Positions 1-37,644 of a DNA stretch of 64,000 nucleotides are shown one piece after another. This stretch comes from Symbiodinium natans (Eukaryota > Sar > Dinophyceae > Suessiales > Symbiodiniaceae), in assembly GCA_905221605.1 (NCBI GenBank), contig CAJNDS010001591.1, positions 217,040 through 281,039 of the forward strand, written 5' to 3'. The notes below the pieces were generated by a model. The model made no database searches. It saw only the letters and a program-made list of their open reading frames with translations, and was not told the DNA's origin. The position numbers and the translations under genes were made by a program. Numbering within the stretch: position 1 is the stretch's first letter; every line of letters starts with the position of its first letter.

Positions 1-4
1 CAGC

Positions 5-25074
<25,070 letters not shown>

Positions 25075-26062
25075 GAGTGCCGCGTGAAAAGGCTACGTGA
25101 TTAGGGTTTCGGGTTTAGGGTATGAAATGCAAAGCCAAAACATCCTAAACGTCTAAAGTTTGAAGCCTTCTTGCGTGGGCACATCTCATGAGCCAGATCC
25201 TGAAGTTGTCTGTCATTGCAAAAAGGCCCTGCCAAATTCAGCTGGAAAGGCCTTCCTCCAAGCACCTTTTAGCACCGGGGGCGGCAACACACGTCCATTG
25301 GGCTGGAAAGAGCTTTGGCTGTCGCGTTTCGGGCGCGTCTTCTGTGCTGAGGTAACAGAACTTAGCTTTAGTGCCTCGACTTCAGTCGGTGTTGCTTCCA
25401 AAATGAAGCCTCTTGAGAAGTCCAAACTCGCCCCTCGCATTGTAGCATCATTTGCACAACAGCAAGTTGAAACGTTCAAACCTTCACACCAAATCACTCT
25501 CAGTGCCAGCAAGTCACCGATGCTGTATAAGAGCTCAACATGCTCCCCTTGAGTGCTTTAGAGCTCAGCAACTCATCCAATACGCGCAGAGCAAGGTCTG
25601 TAGCCAAAGGCTACAAATTCCTCTTGGACATTTGTCCACATGTTCGGTTCGAATCGGCGCGGTCCGAGAGACAATGGCTGAGCACATCCTGCGTGGACAA
25701 AAAATATTTCGGTAGATGGCAATGCACACCCTTCATGATTGGCGGAATCTATACAACATCACCACGCAGCCGGCTCAAAAGGCACTTTAAACAGATGGAG
25801 CGGCAGAAGCGGATTGAGAAAACCGTCAACCCGACGGGGCTTCGGGGTTAAGAGGCTAGCAGTTTCGGGGTTGGAGCTTTAGAGTTCAACCTCAAAGCTT
25901 CCAACCGACAAGTTCCAGAAAAGCTGTGAGGGATCAGAAAGGACAACAAGAAGTGACGTGCCCTGTGGCTCTTGTTGCTGCCAAAAGATTTCTAAGTTCA
26001 GGTCAGGGCAAGCCGTCACAAGGCTCAAACTTCAACACCACAACACACTCCTGCAATATGGC
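25075..26062. other. Upstream region of the SBBP gene, no gene recognised
   Basis: Contains short degenerate TTTAGGG runs and a plus-strand open frame (25160-25552) and its antisense counterpart, neither resembling a known family. The promoter of the SBBP gene should be here; dinoflagellates lack TATA boxes, so I cannot point to one. Confidence 0.4.
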
Positions 26063-26308
26063 TCAGCCCTTCCCGAACCCCATCCCCGCCCTCTTAACCA
26101 TCTTCCGCGCATTTTCGCGCGAGCGGTTGTCTTCATCTGCCTCGCTTCTGCGCAGAACGCTGAACGCTACACGAGGTCAGGCTGAGGGTCGGCTGAGGCG
26201 AGGTCAGCCTGCTGAGGCGATTGGCCCCAGCGGAGTTCTGCGTGGGGGTGGCGTGGAGGACTTGGAGGTGCCATTTCAAGGCGATCCAAGTAGGGGCCCC
26301 GGTGAGTA
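26063..26308 (+). repeat. Dispersed repeat, copy 1 of sequence also found just 3' of SEC31
   Basis: CTGCCTCGCTTCTGC, AACGCTGAACGCTAC and GAGGTCAGGCTGAGG occur in the same order here and at 37645-37870; a downstream block (CTTGGAGGTGCC ... GCGATCCA ... GGTGAG) pairs 26257-26308 with 38006-38060. In copy 2 this overlaps the region immediately 3' of the SEC31 stop. Confidence 0.7.
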
Positions 26309-26309
26309 T

Positions 26310-26521
26310 CCATAAATATACTATAATAGTATAAACAGCACAAGTATAAATACATATATTTTCGTATTTATATATGTATTTGTATATCAATAAACCTCTA
26401 AATCTATAAACATCTAAACCTATGCATCCATAAACCTATAAATACACAAGCAAGTGAATAAGTGTGTGCATATATACATATATATATATATATGTATACG
26501 CAAAATCATACGCTTGCAAAC

Positions 26522-26554
<33 letters not shown>

Positions 26555-26600
26555 AGTATACGTGTGTGTCTGTGCACGTATACGTCATCATCACGGACGC
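26310..26600 (+). repeat. AT-rich region with TA dinucleotide runs
   Basis: TATATA and CATATATACATATA runs at about 26470-26580. No coding feature. Confidence 0.8.
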
Positions 26601-28970
26601 ACGTGCCCGCAGCAGAGAGAGCGGTCAACCTCCAGCCCCAGACCCTGCCAATGCCACCCCTTGGGGGTGGTAGCCTAAATGCTGGTGCCCCCCTGCACCT
26701 GCTATCCGCGAAAGGTCCTGGCAAGGGTTTCGGCGCACGGTCGAAGATATTGGGCTTCGGTTCGAGGGCTTAGGCTTTAGAATTTCGGGTTTAGGATTTA
26801 TGGCCCAGGCCTAAGTTCTTGTACCGGCCTGTACGTGTTGATTTGATGACGGGGAGATGCGTCATAGCATTAATTAAGCGCCCGATTGTGTTCCGCTTCA
26901 GAAAACTGGCTAACTATGGCAGATATTGCATCGAAAGCAAAGGTAGAAGGGCTCGTCAGTTCAAGGCATGCCCCGGATAACCTATCGGTGGAAGAACTCA
27001 CAGGAAAAGAATGACGCCCTAATATTTTTGTGCAGCCGGCATCAAGTCATGAAGTCACGACTGCTCCGAGCTCGCATGACACGCCGACACGACCCTTAAC
27101 TTGGGGCTTATCGGGGTGAGGGTTTTAGGCTCCGGGTTTCGGACGTACGGCTTGGTGTTTAGGGTTTGCAGTACGCGGTCGGCTTTCCCAAGGCAAGAGT
27201 CTGCCTCCACCACATGTCGCAGGCCGGAGCCTGCGGTCTGGGCTTTCGGGTGTAAGGTTTGATGTTTTGGGGTGTCAGGCATAGGTCTTGGAACTGTCAG
27301 TCTAGATCCTTTCGCCAAGAGCCCGAGATCCGGGACCCACCCTCCCGACTGCAGCTCAAACCTACTTGGAAGTTCATGCGCCCATGGTCCAGTCCTCGGA
27401 CACAAGACTGCGCCCTAAACCTTAAACCTTTGCACATCATGGGCTGTTAGGGGCTAGGGGGGGGAAGGGGGGGGGGGGGCCCCCCACAAGTACCTTTAGC
27501 AGGAGGCTCTGGCACACCCAAGATCTTTTCTTAGGTTGTCGGCCCCGCTGCATTTTGTGCGTCCCGGCGACAAGCCAGTCCAGGACCCACAAAACGCAGC
27601 CTTCCCAGTCTGCCGTCCAGCCCCTTCCACCAAGCCCTTCCTGCCTGCCAACCAGCCCCTATATAGGGCCCAACTAAGCCGTCTGAAGATCTTTCACTTG
27701 CCATGTTCCGGGACCCACAAACTGCCCAACCATCCACAACTTCTGGGTCCCAAAGGAAAAGAACTTGAAAAGCATGTTCTTTAGGGTACCCCCCCCCCCA
27801 CCCTCCCAAGTACTTGTTAACGGACCCCTGATCTTTGCACTCGAAAGCTGCTTCTGGTGCTGCATCTGCTCAAGCCAAGAAGCCGAGTTGTAGACCTTGG
27901 GTTGTGGAAGTAGGGTTGCGTTCAGGGAACAGGGGGAAGGCGGGCGGTAAACCTGTACCTTCAAATCAAAACTCAATTGGCCGATAAGTCATGATGTCAA
28001 TTGAACTGTTTGGCGGGGAGGAGGAAAAATGAGTTTCGGATTTCCGGGAAGGTTTCTTTTTGAGCCCGTTTTGGGGATGTGGCGGTTTGAGGTAACCTAA
28101 GCCCTAAACCCTAAACCTCAAGCGAGTCTGTAGGCTTGACATTATTCCTTCCTCTTCCCAGCCAAGGCCAACTGTCCAAGCAATCGCAATTTTCGAAACT
28201 ACGCGAATCCTTCGTGGGACTCGAAGAAGCAGGATTCCGGGGGGCCAGTTTGCGTGTCCCCCTAAACCCTAAACCCGAAAACCAAACCCTAAACCCTAAA
28301 GAAGGAGGTCTTCCCCAGGATGATGAAGAGTGCCAGTTAACTTGTCCGGGGACAAAGGGTGGACTTCCTGAAACGGTTAAGGTTTAGGGTTTCGGGTTGA
28401 GGGCTCCTCGAGAGCCAGCTTGCTTTATCCAGAAACAAGGAGGGGCACTTGCTTTTGCCAGGGAATAAAATAGATGGAGGGCCGGCTTGCATGGGAAGCT
28501 GCGTTTTCGACGTCCCAACTCGGACTGTGCGCCGCAACAGCCTGGCCAGCGAGGCTGCGGTTTAGGTTTAGGGTTTAGGGCTTGAGGTTTGGGATTTAAG
28601 GTTTAGGGCCTAGTGATATAAGGCAGTAATGTCAGAGATAAGCCTCCCTGTGTTCTTTGTTTGGGGGGGTTCTGTATAGTGGATGGAGCAGGAATCCCTT
28701 CGCAACCTGACAAAGCCCCACTAGAACCTGTCAAAACCTCACTAAACCTGACACGAAATGGCCCCCAGATGTTGTCCGTCGTGTTCTGTCCATCGCTAAC
28801 AAAAGCACGACGGGCAAAAGCCGGGGCGATCGACGTGCTTGGCTTTTTGAGATAACATGTATTGTCTTGGGGGGTTAGGGTTAGAGGTGTAGGCTTTGCG
28901 TTTAGGTATTGGGGTTTATAAGCGGTTTAGGTTTAAGATTCCAGGGCTGTAGAGTTTGGGGTTGTTCAAG
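26600..28970. other. Intergenic DNA with scattered telomere-type words
   Basis: Contains a long G-run then C-run near 27455-27486, a C-run near 27790, and short TTTAGGG/CCCTAAA words at about 28095, 28260, 28380 and 28560. Open frames up to 116 codons are unlike any family I know. Confidence 0.4.
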
Positions 28971-28974
28971 GTTG

Positions 28975-29235
28975 TTTTGGGCTTGTGAGTAAGATTCTTT
29001 TAGGATTTAGCAATTTAGCGCGTAAGGATTTCAGGGCTAGGAGTTTTGCAAGTTTTCACAAGGGTTCTCTTTTTTTGGGTTTGTCTCAGGTCTTCGGGTG
29101 TTTCCATTTTCAATGGGGGGGGTGCTCAACTTATATAACTAAAGGCTTGTTACGACTTAGCCTTGATAGGGCTTTAGGGTTTTGAGGCTCTTGAGGGCTC
29201 TAGGGAAAGTTGGCATGTCCTGACTTCGGGCTCAC
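28975..29235 (+). repeat. Dispersed repeat of about 250 bp, copy 1
   Basis: Shares ordered blocks with 35520-35755: GGGCTTGTGAG-AAGATTC, GGATTTAGC, a T-run with AGG, TTGCTCAACT or GTGCTCAACT, then GAGGGCTCTAGGGAAAGT and GGCATGTCCTGA. A third partial copy is near 34840-34900. Confidence 0.75.
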
Positions 29236-29239
29236 CCGA

Positions 29240-30340
29240 GCGCTCTGAAAAGAGCAGGGCTTTCTAGGCTTGCTACGCACTACGTGTCAAAGACGTTGGG
29301 GGAAACATCCCTGGAGAGCCCCCCCCAGGCCATACCGACATACCCTATACCCCACCCACCCAACCACCCTCAGCTACCCTACCTTGTCCGATCTACCCTC
29401 CCACCTACCCTCCCACCGCAACACCACCCTACCCTGGCAAACCCTTCCCCGCCCTACAATACCCTGTACACCCAGTATCTCAAAAAAAATACAAAAAGGC
29501 CCGCTAGAACCACTCCCTGTGCAACGTTGAACCGAAACACCCAACCCCAAAGCTGCAAAGGCCTGCGGCGCAACTCTTGTCCAATCATGCATGTCGTAGA
29601 CCTGCGCATGATTGTGGGCGTTCAGATTTTTCAGGTTTTGGGCCACGGGACTAGGGTCATCTGGGTGTAGGGAGAACGGCTCCCTGCAAAGTTGGCGCTG
29701 AGGGCAGCGGTCAACGTTAAGATGTCAGGTGCCAGATGTCAAGTGTTAGGTGGCAAGTATCCGACCTCGCCTTCGATCAGCCTTCCCGGGAATCCACACA
29801 AAGCCCCGAAGCCCTCAAATCGGCGCCGGGGCCTTGTCGGTCGAGAGGCTCACCTCCGGCTCTGCCGGTCGTTGAGGGAAACACAAACCCTATGACAGCT
29901 GGTTTCGGATCATGTGTCCAAGGCTCCTGATACGTGATCTTCTCGACAAGGCCCCATACATGTCTGAACCCTGAACTCAAGCCCTAAACTATGAATGAGG
30001 GGGTACCCCTTTTGTGCCCCACATAGAATAGAATGCTTTTACCTCAAAAAGGGCACCCCTATTTTTGGAAAGCCCCCGAATCACTCCAGAAAGATTGACG
30101 TGACTCAGCTCTGAGACCTCTTCATCCCATGTGAAGACCCGGAATACCTGTCGCGAGGTGCAAAGCAGAGGCCACGTCTACTTGACCTGTCCCAGCCTGT
30201 ATAACTGGTAGTTTCCCTTACGCAGATGAGTTGCATAATAACGACCTACGTGCCCAAGACACGAGTGCAACAAAAAAACCCACCGACGCCCCCGACAGCT
30301 CCACCGTCCAGGCCGCACCCCACACCCCCCCCCCCACCAC
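29240..30340. other. Intergenic DNA, no gene recognised
   Basis: At 29340-29480 a CCCTAcC-rich degenerate stretch; at 30310-30345 a C-rich run. The rest is unremarkable. Confidence 0.4.
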
Positions 30341-30346
30341 CCTCAC

Positions 30347-30426
30347 CTTAAGAACCCAAAACCTACAACTCTTATAAGGGCTTTTGTAACAAAAACCTGC
30401 AAAAAAGTAGGTTCTGGGTTCTTAAG
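30347..30426. repeat. Foldback element, 20-bp arms
   Basis: Arms CTTAAGAACCCAAAACCTAC (30347-30366) and GTAGGTTCTGGGTTCTTAAG (30407-30426) are inverted repeats with 19 of 20 matches around a 40-bp loop. A related right arm is at about 36065-36085. Confidence 0.85.
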
Positions 30427-30546
30427 GCAGCGAAACTACCGTGCTCTGGCATCCCTGGCCCGCGCACGTAAACACGGAGCACTGGGTTGCTCCTGTCGTC
30501 TTTCGGCTCTCTTGCCGAAGTGTGTAGCTGGCCCTCACTACTTGCT

Positions 30547-30858
30547 TCAAGACGGCCCTGGAAGCAAGAGCTCAATCATGGTCGAACCCTTGCATAGCTG
30601 AACTTTGGCCCCGCCTCTGGCTCTGAGGATGTTTCTCGAATCCTTTCCTTCCGGAATCCCACCATACGGCACACTGGGATCCTCAAACTCATCCATATCA
30701 ACGTCTACCACCTCTGTCGGAGGTGTCGGGGCACTTTGCCTCTCTCCACCCTGGAGATCTTGTTGACTCTCATGGGTGATCTTCGGACGTTTCAGGAGTG
30801 AAGGTTCACTTCCAGATTCCATCACCCCCGCATCCTTTGAGCTTCTCGGACCCATCAT
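30547..30858 (-). pseudogene. 3' tail of the copia-like remnant
   Basis: 103 codons with acidic VDVDMDEFEDPSVPYGG, plausibly the linker before RT in such elements. No RT follows. Confidence 0.4.
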
Positions 30859-30864
30859 ATCGCT

Positions 30865-32075
30865 TTACTCCGCATTGTGGTTCGCCTTACCTCTATTCGG
30901 CCCACAAGCCGGACAATTCACCGTTCCTCCATGCTCTTTCACCCATGCAGCTGGGGGTCCTACTTTGCTCATGTCTGTGGTCGGACCATCAGACACTCTG
31001 CCCTCAAAGGCCTTATCTGTTTCACCTTCAATCCGATCAGGCACACCATCCTCTTTCTCCTTCAGAATAGGAGGAGCCAAGGTATCCGATGGATCATGCT
31101 CCTTGCGCAAATGTTGACAATGCTCCAACCCAATCTTCAAAGGGATTGTGTGCTTGATGGACTTCGCTCGAAAGTGCTTGGGACATCCATCTACCATAGC
31201 ACTCACAACATGAGTCAAACCACCAACTTCGGGAGAAACATGGGCCGCTTCCACAAACCGTGATAGCGCTGACTCCGGCAATTCGGCTAGAACTGCAGTC
31301 CCTATCAACGAAGAGCCACACTCATGGAGGGTTCTCTGTAGCGCCAATTCCTGGGGTGATTTCTTCCCATCAAAGGCAGCAGCATGGTGATTGCGCATTG
31401 CAGCACAGTAAATCAGACCATACTCAAATGCTCGAGGGCTCCTCTTCAGGTCAAAGCCCTGTGCTCGTAGATCCAACCTCACCGTGCTGAACAATTCCTT
31501 GAGTGTTCTCACTGCCCTTTCAACACCACCAACCGCTTCACGTCCTTGCGGAGGCGCTCACAATCCGAATCCCAGATTGGCTCGCTTGATCAGGGCGCCT
31601 ACCGCTGTCTCGCTGTCTGTTAGTAACAGTACAGCGGATCCTGCAATGTCTAGCCCGAAAGCGTTCATCCAGTAGCGAATCCAGCTTGACGTATTGTCGG
31701 CATTGGTTCCTACCAACAGACAGCCGATCATTCTGGTTGGAGCCGTTGGCTGGTCTTTGGCAAAAGTACCAGTCACTAGGTTGATGAAGCAAAAGTCCGC
31801 TTGCAAAGCTACAGGCCGATCCTGGACGTCCCTCGAGTCATACCACAATGAGGACACTCAGACCAAAACGGAATGTGGCCTCGCATCCGACGCAGCTCCA
31901 TTTCCTCTTGCCTTTTTTTGGTCATCGTTTTCACTGACTGCATCATAGGTTGTTGGCCATCATCCACCTCCATTGGTCGAACTTCGGTTCCTGCGAAGGT
32001 CACCTTCTTTCGTTTCTCAGCTTCACCTTGCAGATAGATCCAAGGACATCCCGCCCAGGATACTCCATATCCCAT
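30865..32075 (-). pseudogene. Integrase of the copia-like remnant, three fragments
   Basis: 32075-31809 has GHIPFWSECPHCGMTRG, like the zinc region in dinoflagellate copia integrases; 31857-31558 has LQADFCFIN and LLLTDSETAVGAL (catalytic Asp candidates); 31512-30865 has MRTLKELFSTVRLDLR and GKKSPQELAL, like the region around and after the catalytic Glu. Frames differ between pieces. Confidence 0.65.
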
Positions 32076-32088
32076 GACTCCTTTCTTC

Positions 32089-32493
32089 TCATGTCGCAGC
32101 GAAATTTCCTTTCTCGTGAACTTCCCAACCAGTTCTTACCATTTGCTCGGTGCTCAAGATGTTGTGCGCCACAAGGTACTGCTCTCCGTCATACACATCC
32201 AAGTGTCTTTTCGCGATCACTGTCACTGACGCTCCTGAGTCGATCAACCACCATCGGCTTGCATCATCCTTCTCCAGACTCTTAACTTGACTCATTGGAG
32301 GCCTCATCAAGGATTGAACCGGGCTAGACGGTATCATCTGAGAGAGATCTGCGGAGATCCGATGCTCCAACTCAGCAATTCGGACTCTCGTCTCAGCTTC
32401 CCACGACCAGTCTACCTCATCAGAGCTCCGGGGAATCCATTCCTTCCTCACCTCATCTAACAGGTCCTCCAGAGCTCGTAACACAGATTCCAC
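32089..32493 (-). pseudogene. Aspartic protease of the copia-like remnant
   Basis: WWLIDSGASVTVIAKRHL carries the retropepsin DSGA motif. The frame is shifted relative to Gag, with which it overlaps by 37 nt, and ends shortly after GWEVHEKG, so only the N-terminal half remains. Confidence 0.8.
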
Positions 32494-34523
32494 TCGGGCC
32501 TCTGACTCAGGCGCATTCCACTCACCTCCAACCAGATGATAGTCATCAGACTCGCCATCCTGGGAGACTTCAGCAACTGTCTTCCCTTTGCCCTTTCCTC
32601 TGCCTTGAGGCTTTCCTTTTTCAGCCTTCTTATTGGGATTCCTTTTGCCTTGGCTTTCGCCTTAGCACTTGGGGAATCCGGCTTGTTGGCTGACTCTCCA
32701 TCCTTGTACCAACAATCGCGGGCATAATGTCCCTTTCCATGACACACACAGCACTCCACGTCTTTCTTGCTCTGGCTTTGAGATCGTTTTCCAGCACCTT
32801 TGCTGGAATCACGCTTGCCTTTCTGTTCCTTTCCTTTGCCTTTCCCTTTTTCTTCGTTGCCCTTTCCCTTGTTGGGCTCTCGAAAAGGTTGAAGTTTCGT
32901 ACCAGGGGCTTCAGACCACACCCTCTGCTGCACTTCAAACTTCAGAGCAACTCGCTTCAGATCTTCAAACGACTCACTGTTGCCATGCAACAAGCAATGG
33001 CTTCGGCATTTTTCCGGCAAACTGCGCAGCAAAACCATCACCGAATCAGCCTCTTGGATCTGTAATCCGCCAGCATGTACATCGGAATCGAGACTATTGA
33101 GCAACTTCGTATATTTGTTCATTTCATGCTCAATCTGACGAACAATTTCCGGAATGCTTGGGGCTTTCACGGTCTGGTTCACCAACTGCGATCGAAACTA
33201 CAGGCATTCAGCTCGTGATTTCAGGCAAAATTCCTTCGCCAACAATCTCAATGCCACGAAGCCAGACTGTTGATAAGTGCTTTCACTTTCAACATACGTC
33301 TGCAGAATCAGAGAACTCTTCTCATGACTTGCAAACGTCTGTCGCAGGATGTGCATCAATCGTGTCGAACGCTTCTGTTGCCCAACAGTAAGCCGATCCT
33401 GCTTCAGCCTCGACTCATCTTGGGTCTTCACTGCATGCATCAACTCGTTGGGAAACACTTCAGAACCCAATCCAACCCAACTGGTCAACTTCTCCATCCA
33501 GGTCAAGAAGCCGAGCGCTTCCGAGATGCGATCTTTCCATGACGAGAAGTCAATGGTCCGCAAACTGGGCAACCACTTGTCTGATCGTGCAAACACATCT
33601 CTTTCACCGTCTTTTTCCACAGGTGGAGGCCTTGGCGGTGGACTCGGGGTCGCTACCCGGAACATCTGGGTCCCCTGCGCCGAGGTACCCACTGGCGATG
33701 CACCCATACATCCCGAATACGAATTGGGCATGTTCTCTTCAGGAAGATTCTGAGAATATTCATCCGTTGCTGTTGCTGTTGCATCATCCAAAGCTGTTGT
33801 TGTTGTTGTTGCTGTTGCTGCACCATAGACGATGTCATCGTCTGCATAAACTGTTGCTCTTGCACCACAAGCTGTTGCATCATACCTTCCAAGTCACGCA
33901 CTTGTCTTGTCAACCCTTGCGCATCAGGTGGTGAATGCAATGGCATCACCGAAGGTTGGGGAGACACCATAGGCAGTCCCGGACACGGTGACGGGCTTCC
34001 CATCTCTTGCTGGGGTATTCCAGGGGAAGCAACCTCAGGACTTCTTGCAGGAGCCCGACCCCTGTGCACCGGTCCATACACAGGTTGGTTCATCTGAGCC
34101 ATACCTGGTCTCCAAACTGGGTTGGCCTGTCCCAAACCCGGAAAAGGGTCTACCCTTCGCCTTGTCTCCGCATTTTTGATAGGCAAGGAACTTCCACGTT
34201 CACGTCCACCTCTTGGACTCCTCGTGTGAGCCAAACTGGCTTCACGTGGGGGCTTGTTCTCCTAGACTCAGGCTTCACCCTGCAGTCTTCCCACAACTTC
34301 TTCTGGTGAAAGTCTTCTCACCAGCACCAGATGGTCCAGACTTCTGAAGAACCTTAGTTCCACTCTTCCTAGCACCGTATTCCTGGTCACAACCAATCCA
34401 GTTCGAGACAAACCACCTTGCCCGGCCTTTACAGTGCCTCACAAGCTGCTGAACCAACTGTTTCCAAGCCTTACCAGTCCGGATCCGCCTCCTCACAGGG
34501 TAGGCTTCCCGGAACTCACTCAC
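32457..34523 (-). pseudogene. Gag of the copia-like remnant
   Basis: Starts with a Pro/Gln-rich part (34234-33653) that ends in a CAG-type poly-Gln tract where the frame slips, continues 33791-33198 with WMEKLTSWVGLGSEV, crosses an in-frame TAG at 33198-33200, and goes on to 32457. The second part has LLRSLPEKCRSHCLL and the CCHC knuckle CVCHGKGHYARDC in a Lys/Gly-rich context. Confidence 0.75.
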
Positions 34524-34539
34524 ACGGTCTGAAGGGGAG

Positions 34540-35515
34540 GTTGAGGCTCCTTGCTGAGCGTTTTTGATGTTACTTGCACTTTTTTGCAGGGAGGAGTTTC
34601 GGGTTTCCGGGGCAGGAGTTCACAGGCTGAGCGCATTTTGGATTTCGGGCTGAGCTGCCTTTTCAATGTCCCAGTCGTGGGATTCGTCGTCGCAAGGGCC
34701 CTGGATATTGAAATACTCGCAGGAGCACGGCTCCTGCCAGGTGCAAAGGAAGGGCTTCCTGCAGAGCGGTTGAGGGGCGCAGGCTTTCGGCTTTGGGGTT
34801 TAGGTTGTGGGTCTTTTTGGCTTTAAGCCTTTTTCTGGCTGTAGGGTTTTTAGGGCTGTTCAAGTCTGTGTAGGGCTTTTTACTAAGATCTTTTTTAGGA
34901 AGACATGCTAGCAAGCACAGGAGTGCTGGGAATGCTTCTTGTCGGCACATTCGCCTCCATCCACGCCGGCCTGTCATCCTGCTTCTGCTTCTCATTGGCC
35001 TGGCACCCGGAACACACTGGCTAGAACAGCAACCAAATCTGTAAGAATGGTCGGGCAATCGCCTTCCAACCCTTCGGCTCTTCAAATCAGGCACAAATCG
35101 CGACTGTTCAAACCAGTAAGGTAACGCCACGAGCCATCCACACGGCTTGCTGGGCTCCAGTTTTGCGGGGATTTTTTCGCAAGGCTCAGCTATACTCCCC
35201 TTAGAACCTTAGTAGAAATAATATGTTTAATATCCTCTCGGGTTTTATAAACAAAAACAAAAAACAACTCCCAAGGGGGATATAGTAAGTGCAGAGTCTT
35301 TGGGGGTTGGCCTGGTGGTTCAGTAGCGGAGGCCTAGATAGATCGGATACTTGCAAAAGCCCTCAACACCCAAACCCAAATCCATCGATCCCGATGTGTT
35401 CGAAAACACCGTACTGCAAGAACACCTGTGGCGCGCTCTCTGGACACCTGCACAGCTGCTCCGTCTGCCGGTTTGGGGGTGAAGGGTCTCGAGGTGAAGG
35501 CTTTAGGATTGTTCC
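34540..35515. other. Intergenic DNA, no gene recognised
   Basis: Includes the third partial copy of the 250-bp dispersed repeat at about 34840-34900 and nothing else I can name. Confidence 0.4.
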
Positions 35516-35519
35516 AGGT

Positions 35520-35755
35520 TGTATAGGGCTTGTGAGGAAGATTCGTTTGGGATTTAGCGCTTGAGGGTTTCAGGGCTTCGGGATTGTTCAAGGTTTCACA
35601 GGGTTGTCTTTTTTAGGATGTGCTTCATACTTTGAGGTTGTCCCAGGAAAAAAAGGGTTGCTCAACTGAACTAACGGCTTCTTAGGTTCTCGGGCTTTGA
35701 TGGTTTTAAGGCTCTCGAGGGCTCTAGGGAAAGTAGGCATGTCCTGAGAGCGAAA
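35520..35755 (+). repeat. Dispersed repeat of about 250 bp, copy 2
   Basis: Homologous to 28975-29235. The two copies lie on either side of the copia-like remnant in the same orientation. Confidence 0.75.
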
Positions 35756-35759
35756 AATA

Positions 35760-37640
35760 GGCGAATTTTCCCCCTGAACCTAACCCTAAACCCTAAACCC
35801 TAAACCCTAGAAACCCTAGAAACCCTAGAAACCCTATAAACCCGGACCCGAACAACTCTAAAATGCCCTAACATTCCAACATACCCTATACACCCTACAA
35901 ACCCTAAAAACCTGGAAGACTTCGGGCAAGCCTGCGCCTTGCTCAGGCGATCCTGCCTCGGATGACCAGCCAAAACCGCTTTATCCTTCAGCGCCCCAAA
36001 CCTACTTCTTTGTGGGCTCGAATTATGAAACCCTTATAGGGATCTTAGGAAACCTACAAAAAGAGTAGGCTTTGGGTTCTTAAGAGCAGGACTTCGGTTG
36101 TCCAGAGTTGGCGTGTTTAGGGATTAGGGCTTCGGGTTGAGGCTTACGGCTTGTTGGGGTTTAGGGAGAGGTGCTGTTGATGGCGGTGGACTACTCAGAA
36201 GTAGATCCACACAGCCACGCCGCCTACGACGTCCTACGATAAATGTCTGCGAGCCCACCAACGACGATGACCCCACCTTAGCCCAAGTCTATGTCCGGTA
36301 CTTTGGAGCCATTATACTTAGTTGTCCAGTACGTGGGGCAATTAAAGGTTAACCTTTGGGATCATAAGGGGATTTCTACTACCCCAAAAAGGTTAAAGGA
36401 TGCGCCGGCCCGGAATCAACCCTCCAGCGCATAGACGCAGGATGACATGGGACCGCACTGCAAAGAAAGCCAGGCATTGCATTGGTCGACAAAACACTCT
36501 GAGCATATTCACGGCCACGGGGCAAGGATGCATGTAGCCCATGGAGAAACGCACGGAACATGATCGGAGCTTTCGAGCTTGGAGTTTCAGCTTATGCGGC
36601 ATGCTTGTAGCGTCTTTGCTTGCGCAGGCTTACGCGGTTGCTGGCGGATACTCAGTCTGAAAACTCTCACTCAAGGAATCACTACAGAAACCCAGCTCAT
36701 TGCTTTGGACTTTGAAAGCTGCTTCTACACGTCAAGTGTGTCTAAACCCTAAACCCTAAACCCTAAACCCTAAACCCTAAACCCTAAACCCTAAACCCTA
36801 AACCCTAAACCACACATCACACCTGAGGAGCCTGGAGGCTGCGGCGGGCGAGCACTTAAGCGCTTAGACGCCGACACTTTGACCGCTGCTGATCTTGAGA
36901 CGTCGACCTTCTTCTTCAAGGGTTTAGGGTTTAGGGTTTAGGGTTTCAAGTGTTCAAGCCCAAGCCACGAAACTGGCAAGGAGGGGCTACAAAACTATTC
37001 TCACCACGAGGTTTTCGTTTCTCTTCAACATTCTTCAACCCTAAACCCTAAACCCTAAACTCCTCAACATCCTCCTTCGTGATACTTTTATCCTTCTCTC
37101 GGGCATCTTTCAAAGTAGTCGCCCTACTCCCAAACCCCGAGCGGTCATAACAAATATCATTAATGACATTTTGTTATCCGAACTCATATAAATAATAATC
37201 GAAATATCATTCTTCTTTAATGGATGCTGGCATTTCAGCAAAAACAATAAGCACAACAATTGTCTAGATGATGCCCATCATCCTTGCATAGCTGTGAGCC
37301 AAGTCAAAACGCCTCTGCCACTTGCGTTGCCGTCCCTAAACTCTAAACCCTAAACCCTAAACCCTAAACCCTCAACCCTAAACCCCAAGCATGTGGAGGC
37401 CAGGATGTTTCCATGTCTCAAATGGGTGGTTGTCAAAATTTACGATCCCTTTTTTGGGGTTCCCTAAATACTAGGTGCCGTATTTCTAATAGGGATCCCA
37501 AAAAGGGACCTTGACAACCGCCCAAAGGGTTTAGGGTTTAGGGTTTAGGGTTTAGGGATGGCCTCGGTTTGACATGTCTGCTTACCACAAAGAAGCTGGC
37601 GCCTGCAAACAAAAACCATGGGCCTCCTTTTCGGTCTCCT
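35760..37640. other. Intergenic DNA with telomere-type arrays and a foldback
   Basis: CCCTAAA arrays at 36741-36811, 37040-37062 and 37338-37385; TTTAGGG at 36919-36948 and 37528-37556; CCCTAGAAA variants near 35800-35830. A foldback has arms GGGTGGTTGTCAA (37424-37436) and TTGACAACCGCCC (37511-37523). AT-rich bases 37150-37260 show nothing further. Confidence 0.6.
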
Positions 37641-37644
37641 GGCA

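Larger units (their letters stand above)
30547..34523 (-). mobile_element. Decayed Ty1/copia-like retroelement remnant (gag, protease, integrase; no RT)
   Basis: Minus-strand fragments in the order Gag with CCHC knuckle, aspartic protease, integrase zinc region, integrase core, integrase C-terminus. Protease directly followed by integrase is the copia order. Each piece is separated by stops or frameshifts. No RT/RNase H and no LTRs were found, so the element is truncated on its 3' side. Its composition and codon use differ from the GC-rich 16.9-kb element. Confidence 0.75.

Noticed and set aside
25640-25665. GGTTCGAATCG, a possible tRNA B box
   Set aside because: No matching A box, no acceptor-stem pairing and no anticodon arm nearby; a chance match.
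30547-34600. LTRs of the copia-like remnant
   Set aside because: No direct repeat with TG...CA ends was found at its borders.
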